A stretch of DNA of 64,000 nt from an uncultured Saccharospirillaceae bacterium (GTDB lineage Bacteria > Pseudomonadota > Gammaproteobacteria > Pseudomonadales > Oceanobacteraceae), in the NCBI GenBank assembly GCA_947503895.1, contig CANNFT010000002.1, forward strand, positions 62,001-126,000. The letters are read 5' to 3'. The position numbers were made by a program, and so were the translations under genes. Positions 1 through 9,833 of this stretch are shown here, piece by piece. Within the stretch, counting starts at the first letter, position 1, and every line of letters begins with the position of its first letter. The notes under the pieces were generated by a model. It had not been told where the DNA came from, made no database searches, and was given only the letters and a program-made list of their open reading frames with translations.

Positions 1-384
1 GGCCTGACCGAGCAGGCACACCGACCCCTGAACATCATCGTGGTGGTGCACGCTAATCACGCACAAGAAATTGATGATGCTGTCGGTGACGCCCTATTAA
101 AAATGAATCAAGCCGGCATGACCGTGTTGAATCAGAGTGTACTGTTAGCGGGAATTAACGACTGTGCACAAACACTGTGTGACCTAAGCGAGCGTTTGTT
201 CCAGTATCGTACGCTACCCTACTACCTGCATTTGCTCGATCCGGTCATCGGCGCACAACATTTTGATGTACCAGAAAAAACAGCAAAGGCCCTGATTGAA
301 GAATGTTTATTGGCTTTGCCCGGTTTCTTAGTACCCAAATTGGTGCGTGAGATTGCCTCTGAAGGGAGTAAAACGCCGATTTAA
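1..384 (+). CDS. epmB: EF-P beta-lysylation protein EpmB, 3' end only (partial)
   Basis: The window opens inside this gene; frame 1 is open from base 1 to the TAA at 382-384. Family knowledge: EpmB is a radical-SAM, PLP-dependent lysine 2,3-aminomutase that makes beta-lysine for modification of elongation factor P. Seen: the segment VVHANHAQEID followed by LNQSVLLAGIND, and the tail LVREIASEGSKTPI, all match the C-terminal part of the EpmB/KamA family. The radical-SAM cysteines would lie upstream, outside the window. The protein stops a few residues after KTP, a little shorter than I recall for the E. coli protein. A GTG inside the gene near base 40 is not the real start. Confidence 0.9.
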   Translation, partial: GLTEQAHRPLNIIVVVHANHAQEIDDAVGDALLKMNQAGMTVLNQSVLLAGINDCAQTLCDLSERLFQYRTLPYYLHLLDPVIGAQHFDVPEKTAKALIEECLLALPGFLVPKLVREIASEGSKTPI

Positions 385-634
385 GAGGCGTCGTCGCCAG
401 CGTAAGACTGCCGCAGAACGCCCAGATGGGCCACGGTCTTCAAACGGTCACCCACGTCAGAAACCGCAAAAACTGCCATTATTATGCTTGTATGCGCTAA
501 TTGCGGTAGATTGTTGGCGGTTACTCACGCTAGTCATTAGAATCAAAGCCACATACTTTTTGATGCACTACTTCAGGGATGAGTGTTCGTCACGCAAATC
601 GATTGCTCAGCCATAATAATAAGACGGAGCGCAC

Positions 635-2455
635 ATGCTGCTGGCTGAAAGAGAAGAGAGCACCCAAATGGAAGGGCAAAAAGCGCCGGTTCGTATAACC
701 GTACCTCAGTTGCAACAAAAGCAATTGTCCTTCTGCGATGGTTCGCTGGACGGATTTGAAGCATGGGCTAAAGCACTGCCCATGGCTAATGTCGGTGCGT
801 CGGCCAAATTACTCTTCCAAGCCACTCGCGAAATGAACATCACCGCCATGCCGAATGGGCATCGATTTAAGATGTTGGAGATGATTCGCGATAAGGTATA
901 CGCCATCTGCGATTTGCTCGGTAAACGCTTTCTCAACCAGTCTGTATTACTCGCTGATAACGACCTTAAAATTGCCAACCTTACGCAAACGTTGCAAGCG
1001 CAACTCGCCACTGGGTACAAACGCATTGTGCTGGATGAGCTAGCACTTTCAATCAAACACCAGCAGCCGGTTCAAAAGGTCATGACCTTGGCATTGCACC
1101 GCGCCATGGCTGATTTAAACCAAACCATTCTGCGTGCGTTCCAACTTTACTGCCAACCACCCAAGAATGCTTGGCAAGAATTACATCAGCTTTTTTTATT
1201 GGCCGATTCGAAAAACTTATCTGGCTACATTGTGAAAGACGACCAGTGTAAGTTTTTATCCTCCTCCAGCATTAAAGACGTTTACACCCGAATACTCTTA
1301 TTAGGTTGCTCCAAACCCAATCAATTACGCCAATCAGAACTGGCCAGTCTCTATCATGCGACCGAGCTTTGGTGCAGTCGCGCGCGAATTACCAAGGCCG
1401 ATGATCCTCACGCTTTGTTCGTATTTGCTGTGCACAGCGACACGCCGCCCATCTATAAGAAATTACACAAGGATGCCCCCAGACACCTACTGCGTGCACT
1501 TGATACCCATGGTTTGGTCAATGCCTTGCAACAAGCCCTCGCCAACAAAGACCAAGCAGCCACCATTCCCAGTACCGTGAATGAAACCCTTGTCAGCCAT
1601 CTTATCCACAGCTGGGGTGTGTTAGTCGAACGTGCCTTCCGCCGATTGCCGAATACCGGCGACATAGAGGTCGGCATTGGGCTGGTCAGCAGCCATTTTT
1701 TTACTGCCAATGAAAAAAGCTTTCCTTTTCTCATGCAAACCTGGTCGCCAAATGGCAATCGAACGGAAAAAGAGAAGCGACAAAAAGCTACTGCGAATGA
1801 TGTCTGGGCGCAGTCCTTTGATGCCGGTGGCGGCAAAGCCGTGGACGCGGATAGCATCGAGTTTGATTCCATCGCCTTTCTCACCAAACACACAGAAGCA
1901 GAGCAACCCGACACCGGCCCCAAAGGCACTCGGCACCCATGCAATATCGTCAATACGAGCCCTGGGGGATACTGCATCGGGTTAAACCACCCACCATCCA
2001 CCGTACAAACCGGTGAGTTAGTGGTGGTTCGAGAAGCACGCATGAACCATTGGTCGGTGGGTATGATTCGCTGGATTCGCAGTATGAAACAAACCGGTAC
2101 GCAGCTCGGCATCGAGCTGTTAGCGCCGCACGCTAAAGCGGTGGCGGTTCGAATTCTGAATAAAACCGGCGATAACGGTGAGTATATGCGAGGCTTGTTA
2201 CTGCCCGCGCTATCCGCCGCTGGGCAATCGGAAACACTCATTGTGCCGATATTACCCTTTAAAACGGGCGCTAAAATCGAATTGATGGATGAGGCTGGCC
2301 CCATCAAAATGCACTTGCTGCAACGCTTAGTCAGCTCTCGCAGTTTTGCACAATACAGCTTTCGTCATTTGAGCAGAGGCATGTCACCGCACACCAGTGA
2401 TCAGAGCACCGGTGATTCAGATGACGAATTTTCATCAATTTGGGATAAACTCTAA
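635..2455 (+). CDS. Large protein with C-terminal PilZ-like domain, upstream of fimX
   Basis: A 606-residue protein. The first ~400 residues are mostly alpha-helical in appearance and match no domain I can name. Around residues 430-515 there is a PilZ-like segment: NTSPGGYCI, then GELVVVRE, WSVGMIRWIR and LGIELL. The usual RxxxR c-di-GMP entry motif is not obvious, so binding is unproven. The tail (ca. 580-606) is acidic and Ser-rich. Proteins of this architecture sit next to fimX in Pseudomonas-type genomes (PA4958-like, from memory), so a role with FimX in c-di-GMP control of type IV pili is plausible but inferred. The ATG at 635 is supported by GGAG six bases upstream. Confidence 0.75.
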   Translation: MLLAEREESTQMEGQKAPVRITVPQLQQKQLSFCDGSLDGFEAWAKALPMANVGASAKLLFQATREMNITAMPNGHRFKMLEMIRDKVYAICDLLGKRFLNQSVLLADNDLKIANLTQTLQAQLATGYKRIVLDELALSIKHQQPVQKVMTLALHRAMADLNQTILRAFQLYCQPPKNAWQELHQLFLLADSKNLSGYIVKDDQCKFLSSSSIKDVYTRILLLGCSKPNQLRQSELASLYHATELWCSRARITKADDPHALFVFAVHSDTPPIYKKLHKDAPRHLLRALDTHGLVNALQQALANKDQAATIPSTVNETLVSHLIHSWGVLVERAFRRLPNTGDIEVGIGLVSSHFFTANEKSFPFLMQTWSPNGNRTEKEKRQKATANDVWAQSFDAGGGKAVDADSIEFDSIAFLTKHTEAEQPDTGPKGTRHPCNIVNTSPGGYCIGLNHPPSTVQTGELVVVREARMNHWSVGMIRWIRSMKQTGTQLGIELLAPHAKAVAVRILNKTGDNGEYMRGLLLPALSAAGQSETLIVPILPFKTGAKIELMDEAGPIKMHLLQRLVSSRSFAQYSFRHLSRGMSPHTSDQSTGDSDDEFSSIWDKL

Positions 2456-2830
2456 TAACTTGTTTCACCTTCCAGAGTTTAGGGTTAAAGAATGGTACTT
2501 ACGAACCATTTAAACGCTGGTGCCGTCATCCCTAATCACACTCCTCGATTCGGCCACTCCGGTCCCGTTATCCATCTCGCCCTTCTGCTCAGATGCATTA
2601 AACTTTTCATAATGGGTGATCGCAACCAGCGCCGCTCCGACTGATATTTTCGGTCATGTCGATCGGCTGCTAATCTATTAAAGAGGAAAAATCATTGAAT
2701 GAATGCGGAACTGGAACATTAATTTGCGCATTTGCGACAAACCGTGACATATACCGCTTAAAGCTTGTGATCTCTCCCGCTATAATCGGGCGCTGCCATT
2801 TTTGCCGAACCGAGTTGATGGAAATACATT
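2456..2830. other. 375-bp intergenic region before fimX
   Basis: There is no convincing ORF. A small hairpin (AATGGT/ACCATT, 2491-2510) lies just after the upstream gene without a T-run. A possible promoter -10 (TATAAT, 2781-2786) lies near the fimX end. Confidence 0.5.
2758..2786 (+). promoter_or_regulatory. Possible sigma-70 promoter of fimX
   Basis: There is a perfect -10 TATAAT at 2781-2786, with a weak -35 TTAAAG at 2758-2763 and a 17-bp spacer. It would give a leader of about 38 nt before the ATG at 2831. Only the -10 is strong. Confidence 0.35.
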
Positions 2831-4906
2831 ATGCAAGCTAAAGAAGCGATTCGCCTGCTAATCTGTGTGGAATCACAGAATGAAGCGGAGACCTTGACTA
2901 GCTTGCTGCGAAACGCAGGTCACCCGACACGGGCCCACCTCGTTACCAGCATCGAAGACCTCAAAGCCAAATTGAACGAACAAGTATGGGATGTCTGCCT
3001 CTGCCGCATGGCATTGCCTAACATTAAAGGTTCGGATGTATTGACTGAAATTCAACGTCAAGGCAAAGATGTGCCCACCATCTACATCCATGATTCAATT
3101 GACAGCGTCATCGCCGAAAAAGTCATCAAAAGCGGCGTACAAGACGTGGTCCCTGCTGGCGAATACAACCACTTGTTGCAAGTCGTTCTGCGTGAAATTC
3201 GAAATTTAAAGCAACGACGTGAATTGCGCGAAGCAGAAGCCTTATTGCGCGAATCAGAAAAACGCTGTCAGGTATTATTAGAAAGTGCTCAAGATGCCAT
3301 TGCCTATATTCAAGATGGTATGCATTTATTTGCCAATGACTCTTATGCGGAGACCTTTGGATACGAAGACGTCGATGATCTTTTGACGATGCCTTTAATG
3401 GACATGGTCAGCAGTAAGGACCAAGGCCGATTCAAAGTATTTTTAAAAGACTTTAAAGCCGGCAAAACCCGTTCTGGTGAATTCGTCTGCCACATGATGA
3501 AAGCCAGCAACCAAGAATTTGAAACAAAAATGTTGTTTGCTCGAGCCACTTTCGAAGACGAGCCTTGCACTCAAATTATCATTCGTTCCAATTCCGGTAA
3601 TGCCGAATTGGAATCCAAGCTGAAACAGATCAGCTCACAAGACTTATTAACCGGCCTCTACAATAAGCAGTACTTCAATGAGTACCTCGCCGATGTCGTC
3701 GACAAAGCGATTATCAGTGGCACCAAAGGCGCGGTTGTCTATGCAAATCTGGATCAATTTGGCGCGACCAAATCCACTGTCGGCATTGAAGGCGCCGACT
3801 TGGTTATTTGCGATGTCGCACACTTAATTCGCACCAAGTGTCGCGAAGAAGACATGGTCGCCCGCATTGGTGAAGACGTATTTGGGATTGTGTTACATGA
3901 CTGTAATGCAGAGCAAGCACAAGGCTTCGCGGAACATATTCGCAAAGCGGTCGAAGAACATCTCATTGCCGTAGACCAACGAACGATTCAAACCACTGCC
4001 AGCCTAGGTGTGGCATTGATCAATGAAAGCTCGCGTAGTCCTAAAAATGTTTTACAGCACGCACACGAAGCATCAGATTATGTGCGTAAAATGGACAGCC
4101 ATGAAAAAGGGAACGGTATCTACCTTTATAACCCTGCTCAATTGGCAAACAGCGATGAAGAGCGCACGCAAGCTAAAATTGTCACGGCGCTCAAAGAAAA
4201 TAAATTTAAACTGCTGTATCAGCCGATTATTAATTTGCGTGATGAAGCAGGTGAACACTATGAGACCTTATTACGCCTGATCGATACCGATGGTAGCGAA
4301 GTCTCACCGATGGAATTCCTCGGTGAAATATCGGAAGATATGAAGCGTAAATTGGATCGCTGGGTCATTTTACAAACCACGAAAAAACTTAGCAGCCATC
4401 GAACCAAAGGCCATGACACTCGTCTGTTTATCAACCTCACCAATGAGACATTGACCGACCCGACGCTAGTACCTTGGATTCACAAATTGGTACAGACCGC
4501 TAAATTACCGGCACAATGTTTAATCTTTCAGTTCTCTGAAGCAGACACCATTAATCACTTAAAACAAGCACAACAAGCGTCTCTGGGCCTGCGTAAGATT
4601 GGTTGTAAAGTCGCCATCAATCGATTTGGCTGCGCGGTGAACCCGTACTCTTTGTTTAAGCATGTACACGTCGATTACGTCAAAGTGGACGGGTCATTTA
4701 CCCAAGAGTTAGACAGTGAATCGGGCATGACCAGCTTGAAAGAATTGCTGGCCGGCATTCAAGAACATGAGAAAGCCTCCATCGTACCTTTCGTTGAAAA
4801 TGCCAATATTGTGGCCCAATTGTGGACCAGTGGCGTGAGCTTCATACAAGGTTATTATCTACGTGGGCCGACCGCGGCGATGGATTATCAATTCTCGGAT
4901 GATTAA
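2831..4906 (+). CDS. fimX: FimX-type REC-PAS-GGDEF-EAL c-di-GMP receptor (degenerate)
   Basis: A 691-residue protein, the same length I recall for P. aeruginosa FimX, which binds c-di-GMP through a catalytically dead EAL domain and promotes type IV pilus assembly and twitching. Seen, in order: a receiver-like domain (1-125) whose phospho-acceptor position holds Arg59 (VCLCRM) instead of Asp; a helical linker and PAS domain (ca. 140-265); a GGDEF domain (ca. 285-430) with GEDVF (347-351) in place of GGDEF; and an EAL domain (ca. 440-690) with ETL (478-480) in place of EAL. All three enzymatic or signalling sites are therefore altered, as expected for a receptor rather than a cyclase or phosphodiesterase. 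The adjacent upstream PilZ-like gene supports the assignment. Confidence 0.85.
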   Translation: MQAKEAIRLLICVESQNEAETLTSLLRNAGHPTRAHLVTSIEDLKAKLNEQVWDVCLCRMALPNIKGSDVLTEIQRQGKDVPTIYIHDSIDSVIAEKVIKSGVQDVVPAGEYNHLLQVVLREIRNLKQRRELREAEALLRESEKRCQVLLESAQDAIAYIQDGMHLFANDSYAETFGYEDVDDLLTMPLMDMVSSKDQGRFKVFLKDFKAGKTRSGEFVCHMMKASNQEFETKMLFARATFEDEPCTQIIIRSNSGNAELESKLKQISSQDLLTGLYNKQYFNEYLADVVDKAIISGTKGAVVYANLDQFGATKSTVGIEGADLVICDVAHLIRTKCREEDMVARIGEDVFGIVLHDCNAEQAQGFAEHIRKAVEEHLIAVDQRTIQTTASLGVALINESSRSPKNVLQHAHEASDYVRKMDSHEKGNGIYLYNPAQLANSDEERTQAKIVTALKENKFKLLYQPIINLRDEAGEHYETLLRLIDTDGSEVSPMEFLGEISEDMKRKLDRWVILQTTKKLSSHRTKGHDTRLFINLTNETLTDPTLVPWIHKLVQTAKLPAQCLIFQFSEADTINHLKQAQQASLGLRKIGCKVAINRFGCAVNPYSLFKHVHVDYVKVDGSFTQELDSESGMTSLKELLAGIQEHEKASIVPFVENANIVAQLWTSGVSFIQGYYLRGPTAAMDYQFSDD

Positions 4907-5067
4907 GCGGATTGAGGTTTCGTAACCGATAGCACCCCATGCACGAATTAGAGGAATAAAGCGCTATTTCGTGCGCATCGATGAAGGTAAACCATGAGAA
5001 TGAGATTACCTTCCGTGTTTCCCTCATTAAAAGCTGACACCCAATAATCGCGCATGGTGTGCTTGCT

Positions 5068-5652
5068 TTATTGATGTTTACCTATGGCCATTAAGACCGG
5101 CATTTCCCCTTTCGAACTCGTCATTTTAAAAGGCGTGGATATTTTCGTGTTTGCAAAACCCACTTGTTGAAACGCATTTTCCACTCGACGTTGTGTTAAC
5201 CCCATCTCTGAGGTTTCATCGGTGGAGAGCCAGTCCCACTGCACCCACACACCATCCGGCGTGAGCAGCGATTTGAGTAAGGTAAGCGTCGACTCATAAT
5301 TCGGTAAAAAACTGCAAACAGATGACGCTACAATCAGATCAAATTTCAAACCAAAATCGGGATGACGTTGAATCAGTGTTTCTGAGAGATAATCGGATAC
5401 CGTTGAAACATTCTCCAACGCCTTTTTTTCAACGAATTTTATCATTTCAGGCGAAGGATCAATGGCAACGATTTGACGCACACGTGGACTGAGTAATTGC
5501 GTTAATGAGCCTGTTCCACAACCAAAATCGAGCACCCGTAGACCGTCAATGTTAACGTTGTTGAGTAATTCGGCATAAGATTGCTTTGAATACTCCTCAA
5601 CACTCGGGTCAACATCCCAATTTGCTGCGTACTGATCCCATTCATTACTCAA
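5068..5652 (-). CDS. Class I SAM-dependent methyltransferase
   Basis: A small methyltransferase of about 194 residues. Motif I is VLDFGCGTGSL, followed by an acidic motif II (IVAIDPSPEM) and a post-I region (FDLIVASSVCSFLP). The substrate cannot be read from sequence. The frame is open to 5829, but I place the start at a TTG (5652, reading SNEWDQYAANW) because GGGAG lies 7 bases upstream and relatives begin at this point. The longer version would also run into the ferritin terminator at 5815-5845. It is transcribed in the same direction as ftnA but sits behind that terminator, so it is probably separate. Confidence 0.75.
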   Translation of the reverse strand: MSNEWDQYAANWDVDPSVEEYSKQSYAELLNNVNIDGLRVLDFGCGTGSLTQLLSPRVRQIVAIDPSPEMIKFVEKKALENVSTVSDYLSETLIQRHPDFGLKFDLIVASSVCSFLPNYESTLTLLKSLLTPDGVWVQWDWLSTDETSEMGLTQRRVENAFQQVGFANTKISTPFKMTSSKGEMPVLMAIGKHQ

Positions 5653-5814
5653 AATAGCGCTCCCTTGATGTGGTTTACAAATCATTTGACGGTGGTGTTC
5701 ATCCATTCCGTGACACAACAGTTTACTGTATTCACGTGTTAACGAGCCGCATAGTGAAAACGAGTGTATTCCATTGTGACGAAGATTAAACATCACGGTA
5801 TCGATTGCAGCAAT

Positions 5815-5845
5815 AAAAAAAGGGATCAAATAATAGATCCCTTTT
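5815..5845 (-). terminator. Rho-independent terminator of ftnA
   Basis: A 10-bp perfect stem AAAAGGGATC/GATCCCTTTT (5818-5827 and 5836-5845) with an 8-nt loop. Read on the minus strand it ends in a run of six T. It lies about 175 bp beyond the ftnA stop. Confidence 0.75.
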
Positions 5846-6020
5846 AATACTAAGTAGTGCTCACCGATTCCTTACTTAATGGTGCCTCGATAAAATCAAT
5901 TTGATCCTGCCAATTTTCTATTGTGCTTTTTTGATTTAACCCGCTAGATCTTCAAAGCACTCATTGAACTTGAAAAGACCACTCGGCAAAACTCAAAGTG
6001 ACGGAATAGAGATGCCGGCA

Positions 6021-6542
6021 TTACTGTTCAACAATACTCGGGGCAGCACCCTCTTTTGCCATGGTTCCCAGCTCTTTATCAATAAAGTACAAGCCGCGAC
6101 CATCTTCACCAATGATTTCGATTTTATCTAATATGCTTTTAAATAACTTTTCTTCTTCATGTTGCTCTGACACATACCACTGAAGGAAATTAAACGTTGA
6201 ATAATCATGCTCACTGAAGGCCGTGTGCGCAAGATTGTTAATCGCTTTGGTGATTAGACATTCGTGCTTGTAGGTTTCCTCAAAAACGGCTGTCAATGTT
6301 TCAAATTGAGTAGGCGGCGCTTCGATCGTACCTAATTTTGCCAAATTCCCCGTTTCATTCACGTAAGTGAATAGACGTTGCATGTGTTGCATTTCTTCGT
6401 CCGCATGCAACTTTAAAAATTCAGCACTGCCTTCGTAACCTTTATATTCACACCACGCACTCATTTGCAGGTATAAATTCGAGCTATAAAATTCGAGGTT
6501 AATTTGGTCGTTTAACTGCGCAACCATCTTTTCTGTTAACAT
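6021..6542 (-). CDS. ftnA: Non-haem ferritin
   Basis: A 173-residue cytoplasmic iron-storage ferritin, typical length for bacterial FtnA, which oxidises Fe(II) at a ferroxidase centre and stores the mineral in a 24-mer shell. Seen: the four-helix-bundle ligands Glu17 (NLEFYSS region), Glu49/Glu50 with His53 (HADEEMQHM), Glu94 area (ETYKHE) and SEQHEEE near 127-133. These match FtnA rather than bacterioferritin, as no haem Met is apparent. The ATG is preceded by AAGGTAG. A strong terminator follows downstream. Confidence 0.93.
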   Translation of the reverse strand: MLTEKMVAQLNDQINLEFYSSNLYLQMSAWCEYKGYEGSAEFLKLHADEEMQHMQRLFTYVNETGNLAKLGTIEAPPTQFETLTAVFEETYKHECLITKAINNLAHTAFSEHDYSTFNFLQWYVSEQHEEEKLFKSILDKIEIIGEDGRGLYFIDKELGTMAKEGAAPSIVEQ

Positions 6543-6623
6543 TTTTTACTACCTTATTAAAAATAAATACCTATGTCCGAAGCGTCTCACGGTACTCCGG
6601 AATCACCTATCAACTCATCAAGC

Positions 6624-7946
6624 TCAAGATAATGTTTTTATAAATACTTTACTGTTTCGTTGATAGTTATATAACTGTTGTTTAGCCTGCGGCAATGCGT
6701 CGATGGAAGCCGGTTTAAAACCTCGTTCCTCAAACCATTGTGATGTGCGTGTTGTTAACACAAACAACTGGCGAACACCTTGATGCTTGGCTTCTGCTTC
6801 AATGGATGCAAGCAAACGGTCGCCTCGAACGCCACCACGATAATCAGGATGAATGGCCACACAGGCTAATTCAGCGTAATGCTCTTCATAGGCATAAAGG
6901 GCGGCACACCCTAATACCATGCCGTCTTTCACTAACACACGAAAACGATCAATTTCGTTTTCTAGTACTTCACGCGAGCGACGCACCAACACGCCTTGTT
7001 CTTCCAACGGTGATAGCAAATCAAGAATGCCGCCAACATCCTCAATGCGCGCACCTCGTAGTTGCTCCTGATGATTTTGTGAAATCAGGGTGCCACAACC
7101 ATCTAAGGTGAAGAGTTCCGTTAACAATGCACCATCGACACCATGGCGTATGAGCTGGCAGCGCTTCACACCACTTTCAATGGCTTGGCAAGCGGCTGTA
7201 ATCTGTTGAGTTTGCTCAAAGCTGAGCCGGTGTGCATGGTCAGCTTCCAATAATATTCTTGCTTCACGAACAATGACTTCTCTTACCAATGCGCCCGTTT
7301 CATCGCGCAGGCAATTGTCTTCCCCGAACATGATGAGTTTATCTGCTTTTAATGCGACGGCCGTAGACATGGCGACGTCTTCAACCGGTAAATTAAAGGT
7401 TTCACCCGTCCGGCTGTTGCCTAAACAATTCAGTAATACAATGGCGTTGTTTTCCAGTATGCGATGCATGGCTTCCGCATCGACCTTGCGTACTTCACCC
7501 GTGTGCCCAAAATCCACACCGTCAATCACGCCGAGTGGCTTGGCCATTATGAGGTTGCCACCGACCACTCGAATTTCAGCGCCATGCATGGGTGTATTAC
7601 TGGTGCCTGTGCTCAGACGTGCTTCCAAACGCGCTCGCAATTGACCGACCGCCTGCTCGACCGTTTCCAGTACGGGGCCATCGGTAATGCGCTTATGCAA
7701 ATGGAATTTAGCTTCGATGCCTTTCTGTTTGCATAAGGCATCAATTTGCGGTCGCGCACCATGGACCAGTACCAAGCGCACACCGAGGCTATTAAGCAAG
7801 GCAATATCTTGCACAATATTATCGAACTGGGGATGAGCCAGCGTTTCGCCTCCCAACATAATGACAAAGGTCTTGCCCCGATGCGCATTAATATAAGGAG
7901 AGGACTGTCTAAACCAATGGACATATTGTTGGTTTGGGTCAGCCAC
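6624..7946 (-). CDS. argA: N-acetylglutamate synthase (amino-acid kinase-like + GNAT)
   Basis: A 440-residue classical ArgA, which acetylates glutamate with acetyl-CoA in the first step of arginine synthesis and is normally feedback-inhibited by arginine. Seen: an N-terminal amino-acid-kinase-like domain (ca. 1-290; VIMLGGETL, VLVHGARPQID, VGGNLIMAKP) and a C-terminal GNAT acetyltransferase domain (ca. 295-440; LACVAIHPDYRGGVRGDRLL, with the acetyl-CoA loop). The length and both domains are intact. It lies 47 bp downstream of argE in the same direction, so the two probably form an arginine operon. I could not identify a convincing ArgR box. Confidence 0.95.
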   Translation of the reverse strand: MADPNQQYVHWFRQSSPYINAHRGKTFVIMLGGETLAHPQFDNIVQDIALLNSLGVRLVLVHGARPQIDALCKQKGIEAKFHLHKRITDGPVLETVEQAVGQLRARLEARLSTGTSNTPMHGAEIRVVGGNLIMAKPLGVIDGVDFGHTGEVRKVDAEAMHRILENNAIVLLNCLGNSRTGETFNLPVEDVAMSTAVALKADKLIMFGEDNCLRDETGALVREVIVREARILLEADHAHRLSFEQTQQITAACQAIESGVKRCQLIRHGVDGALLTELFTLDGCGTLISQNHQEQLRGARIEDVGGILDLLSPLEEQGVLVRRSREVLENEIDRFRVLVKDGMVLGCAALYAYEEHYAELACVAIHPDYRGGVRGDRLLASIEAEAKHQGVRQLFVLTTRTSQWFEERGFKPASIDALPQAKQQLYNYQRNSKVFIKTLS

Positions 7947-7993
7947 TGTTCGCTACCTTTGAATAGAATAAACAGTGACCTATTTTACAGGGT

Positions 7994-9148
7994 TTACGCA
8001 GAAATACAGTAATGTCGGATCATCTGAGTCAGATAAGTGATCATCGGTTGAATTTGATCGAGGGCTAAAAACTCATCAGGCTGGTGGGCTTGATCAATGG
8101 AACCTGCGCCCATAACCACGGTATCGATATTATGTTGGCGAAAAAACGGCGCTTCAGTGGCAAAGGCAACCGCCTCAGCACCATATCCGCTCAGGGATTC
8201 CGCCAGTTTGACCAATTCGCTGTTTTCATCTGCGGCAAATGCTTCGACACCATCAAACAGTGCATAGAGTTCGCACTGAGTGTGGGTGGCGGCGGCAACC
8301 TTATCCACACGCGTTTGAATGTGTCGACGGATCTCTGCGATGCTCATGCCTGGAATACACCGAATATCAAAATGCAGCTCGCACTGCCCACATATACGAT
8401 TAGGGTTATCGCCGCCGTGTATACACCCTAGGTTTAATGTGGGCGTGGGTACGCTAAATGCGGTGTGGTGATATTGCTGTTTGAGTTCGTCTCTGAACGC
8501 CATTAGTTCGGATATCATCTGATGCATGGCTTCCATGGCATTATTGCCTAAGGCTGGGTTGGAACTGTGGCCCGCCTGCCCTGTAATGCGAATGGCTTCC
8601 ATCATGATGCCTTTATGCATGTTGATGGGTTTCAGCCCAGTCGGTTCACCTATGATGGCCGCTCGAGCTTTGGGCATGCCTAAGGTCGCCAACTTTCGCG
8701 CGCCTTCCATGCTGGTTTCTTCATCGGCGGTCGCCAATATAAAGATGGGTGCTTGTAGATCTTTGAGATTGAATTGCTGAACGGCTGCTAATACCAGTGG
8801 AAAAAAGCCTTTCATATCACAGCTGCCCAATCCATATAGACGGTTGTCGCGCTCTGACAATTTAAAGGGATCACTGCTCCAACGTTCTGGGTTACAGGGA
8901 ACCGTGTCAGTGTGCCCCGATAATATGATACCGCCTGGGCCACTGCCTAACGTGGCCAACAAATTGTATTTTTTCTTTTGTTCATCCACACATTGGATGT
9001 CGATTTTAAAGCCTAATGATTCACACCACTGCGCCAATTGATGGATCACACCTTCGTTACTCAGGTCGTAATCCGGTAGTCCAGAACTGACACTGGGCAA
9101 GCTTATTAACTGCGTGAGTTGTTCGATCGTGCCCGGCAAATTCGCCAT
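7994..9148 (-). CDS. argE: Acetylornithine deacetylase
   Basis: An M20 metallopeptidase-family deacetylase that releases ornithine from N-acetylornithine. Seen: the metal-site motifs SGHTDTVP (ligand His and Asp), the bridging Asp in GLGSCDMKGF, the catalytic EE in ATADEETS, GEPTGL, and the C-terminal His in IDQAHQPDEF. I chose the ATG at 9148 (protein starting MANLPG, 384 residues, typical for ArgE) because GGGA lies at a normal distance. Longer starts up to 9214 add residues not seen in the family. It is the upstream partner of argA. Having both argE and a full argA indicates the linear, non-recycling acetyl pathway. Confidence 0.93.
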   Translation of the reverse strand: MANLPGTIEQLTQLISLPSVSSGLPDYDLSNEGVIHQLAQWCESLGFKIDIQCVDEQKKKYNLLATLGSGPGGIILSGHTDTVPCNPERWSSDPFKLSERDNRLYGLGSCDMKGFFPLVLAAVQQFNLKDLQAPIFILATADEETSMEGARKLATLGMPKARAAIIGEPTGLKPINMHKGIMMEAIRITGQAGHSSNPALGNNAMEAMHQMISELMAFRDELKQQYHHTAFSVPTPTLNLGCIHGGDNPNRICGQCELHFDIRCIPGMSIAEIRRHIQTRVDKVAAATHTQCELYALFDGVEAFAADENSELVKLAESLSGYGAEAVAFATEAPFFRQHNIDTVVMGAGSIDQAHQPDEFLALDQIQPMITYLTQMIRHYCISA

Positions 9149-9392
9149 GGTATGCATCCCAAAATATGGCTGAGAATGATAAATCTGATATTGGATTAAA
9201 TCACAACACTCCACTGTCCACTATTGGCAAATTGCCCTTAATTTCTTGCCGCTCTGATCTACTGACAAGTTTCGACATTCGGTTGGTTTATACCAGTGCC
9301 TGTCGGTGTCATACACATGAACCCGTGTTAATGGCGAATGGCGCTGATCCCTGTAGAGTCATGCAATTCTAGGATTAAAAAAGGAAAGTGGG

Positions 9393-9833
9393 ATGTCATC
9401 ACAAACATTTACCCGAACAATGATTGTTGATCTTGAACGATACTATCCTTTACATCTTCAGGATGCGGCCATTCAATTGGGTTACTGCCGAAACAGCGAT
9501 GATTTTCATTTACTCTTCAATGAATTAAAGCGCTACTTATTTTTAAGTTGGCGATTGGGTTCTCTCATGGCGTTGCCCGAATCCTTAGAGAAATTACAGT
9601 CACGCTTTCAAAGCGACCGTGCGGAGTATCAGGTCTTTTGCCAGCGCTATTTTTATTGCTCATGGTTAAGCGTCTCGTACAATGATCACCACCGCGATGC
9701 AATTCGTTACAAACAATCTAACCGCCGCAAGTTTGAAAGTTTTTATGAATTTTATTTCAAGCACACGCCACTCAACCTGTCCGATCAAACGCAGGAGCTG
9801 ACGCTGTTACCTTTTCAGGCCAAAAGCGCATAA
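9393..9833 (+). CDS. Hypothetical protein, 146 residues
   Basis: I do not recognise this protein. It is rich in aromatic residues (many Tyr and Phe) and appears mostly helical, with no signal peptide or membrane segment. The ATG follows a good AAGGAAAG Shine-Dalgarno. It is divergent from argE and stands alone before the CYTH/CHAD gene. Coding is likely from its base composition and ribosome-binding site; the function is unknown. Confidence 0.6.
   Translation: MSSQTFTRTMIVDLERYYPLHLQDAAIQLGYCRNSDDFHLLFNELKRYLFLSWRLGSLMALPESLEKLQSRFQSDRAEYQVFCQRYFYCSWLSVSYNDHHRDAIRYKQSNRRKFESFYEFYFKHTPLNLSDQTQELTLLPFQAKSA

Noticed and set aside
347..616. 89-residue plus-strand ORF with an Arg-rich start, overlapping the end of epmB
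   Set aside because: It overlaps epmB in another frame, lacks a ribosome-binding site, and its basic stretch comes from GC-rich codons; no domain is recognisable.
1453..2307. 284-residue minus-strand ORF
   Set aside because: It is a shadow of the PilZ-like gene on the plus strand; composition is rich in Ser/Pro/Cys as expected for antisense reading.
7947..9392. ArgR boxes upstream of argE or argA
   Set aside because: AT-rich stretches around 9165-9200 do not give a convincing paired TNTGAATWWWWATTCANA match.
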